Positions 21,841-22,277 of a DNA stretch of 22,277 nt are shown here, in pieces (the stretch's first letter is position 1; each line of letters opens with the position of its first letter). Location: assembly GCA_016194795.1 (NCBI GenBank), contig JACQAX010000088.1:1-22277 (forward strand), read 5' to 3'. The DNA comes from Deltaproteobacteria bacterium. GTDB lineage: Bacteria > Bdellovibrionota > UBA1018 > UBA923. Both the position numbers and the translations under genes were made by a program. A model generated the notes under the pieces. It did not search any database. It was given only the letters and a program-made list of their open reading frames with translations, and was not told where the DNA came from.

Positions 21841-22277
21841 GCGAGGACGCCCTCGAGCGTCCAGTCCTGCGCCGGCTTCGGCGAGGCGCCCACGATGCGC
21901 GCGCTGCCCAGGCGCTGGTGCATCCGCTCGGCCTCCTCGCGCGTGCGTGACGGCGCGCGCGCCAGCACGCGCATGTAGTTGGCCGCGTGGCCGACGGCGA
22001 AGTAGTCGCCCCCGGCCTCCAGCCAGCTCTCGAAAAGAACGCCCTCGAGCGTCCGCCCGACGAAACGCCCCGCAAAGACCTCGTGGCGCTTCTTCGACAG
22101 CGCCATGAGCTCGGCCGCGCGCGCGCGCCGCTCGCCGACCGGAACCGAAAGCGGGATCTTGAGCGCGGGAGTCCCCTCGCGCTCCGAGTAGGGAAAAACA
22201 TGCAGGCGGGTCCAGGGCAGCGCCTCGAGCGTCGCCATCGCCTCGCGGTGCTCCTCGGCGGTCTCCGACGGAAAGCC
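21837..22277 (-). CDS. mtaB: MiaB-like methylthiotransferase MtaB, C-terminal part (5' end outside window)
   Basis: An open frame from the right edge to a TAA at 21837, 146 residues. It opens GFPSETAEEHREAMATLEAL followed by PWTRLHVFPYSEREGTPA, the conserved end of the radical SAM barrel in MtaB/MiaB/RimO enzymes. VFPYS.REGTPA is most like MtaB, which adds a methylthio group to t6A37 of ANN-decoding tRNAs. The remainder is the TRAM-like tail (RFVGRTLEGVLFESWLEAGGDYFAVGHAANYMRVL), whose NYMRV is also typical. The cluster-binding N-terminus lies outside the window. The stop overlaps the converging nucleotidase stop by 3 nt. Upstream of rnc in transcription order, it probably belongs to the same ancestral series. 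Confidence 0.85.
   Translation of the reverse strand, partial: GFPSETAEEHREAMATLEALPWTRLHVFPYSEREGTPALKIPLSVPVGERRARAAELMALSKKRHEVFAGRFVGRTLEGVLFESWLEAGGDYFAVGHAANYMRVLARAPSRTREEAERMHQRLGSARIVGASPKPAQDWTLEGVLA

Overview
This is a 22.3 kb piece of a GC-rich Gram-negative chromosome. It encodes many exported proteins, including beta-barrels ending in Phe or Trp, lipoproteins, an AlgE-like porin and a BamB-like lipoprotein. Alongside these is a housekeeping block: mtaB, rnc, a radical SAM gene, era, der, a YfgM-like gene and bamB. Gene order and protein style suggest a Bdellovibrionota or deltaproteobacterial-type lineage, but no marker in the window settles this. Coding density is very high. 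No stretch over 300 bases lacks a gene, and I see no tRNA, rRNA, CRISPR array, insertion sequence or prophage.

Layout: (1) 1-2354, minus strand: a partial secreted protein, a membrane PAP2 phosphatase, and an unknown secreted protein with a CxxCH motif. (2) 2457-6824, plus strand: a lipoprotein with two Cys-containing repeats followed by a secreted beta-rich protein, then three small secreted unknowns behind a leader with strong inverted repeats. (3) 6831-7327, minus strand: a Cys-rich ArsR-family repressor and a 48-residue peptide with two Cys-Cys pairs. A perfect 11+3+11 palindrome covers their promoter. (4) 7491-10404: a secreted unknown, an exported HAD/FCP1-like phosphatase (minus) and an AlgE-like outer-membrane protein. 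(5) 10420-14343, minus strand: YfgM-like, BamB-like, an oligopeptide-binding protein and a small unknown. (6) 14394-15711, plus strand: two overlapping beta-barrel genes. (7) 15727-19822, minus strand: a compact operon rnc, radical SAM, era, der. (8) 19933-21840, plus strand: an exported 5'-nucleotidase-like protein. (9) 21837 to the window end, minus strand: the C-terminal part of mtaB.

The minus-strand genes mtaB, rnc, rSAM, era, der, yfgM-like and bamB look like one housekeeping series (translation quality control, RNA processing, ribosome assembly, outer-membrane assembly). Plus-strand genes for exported proteins interrupt it at two places.

Three signals deserve attention. First, several genes that begin transcription units lack a Shine-Dalgarno sequence and have a -10-like hexamer only 6-10 nt before the ATG, which suggests leaderless or near-leaderless mRNAs. 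Second, the ArsR/Cys-pair-peptide locus looks like a small autoregulated metal- or thiol-responsive unit. Third, four normally well-conserved enzymes show damaged or divergent motifs: Der G-domain 1 lacks NKxD, Era has an altered G-domain core, RNase III has Ser where the usual metal-ligand Asp lies, and the 5'-nucleotidase lacks the segment that carries its GD metal motif.
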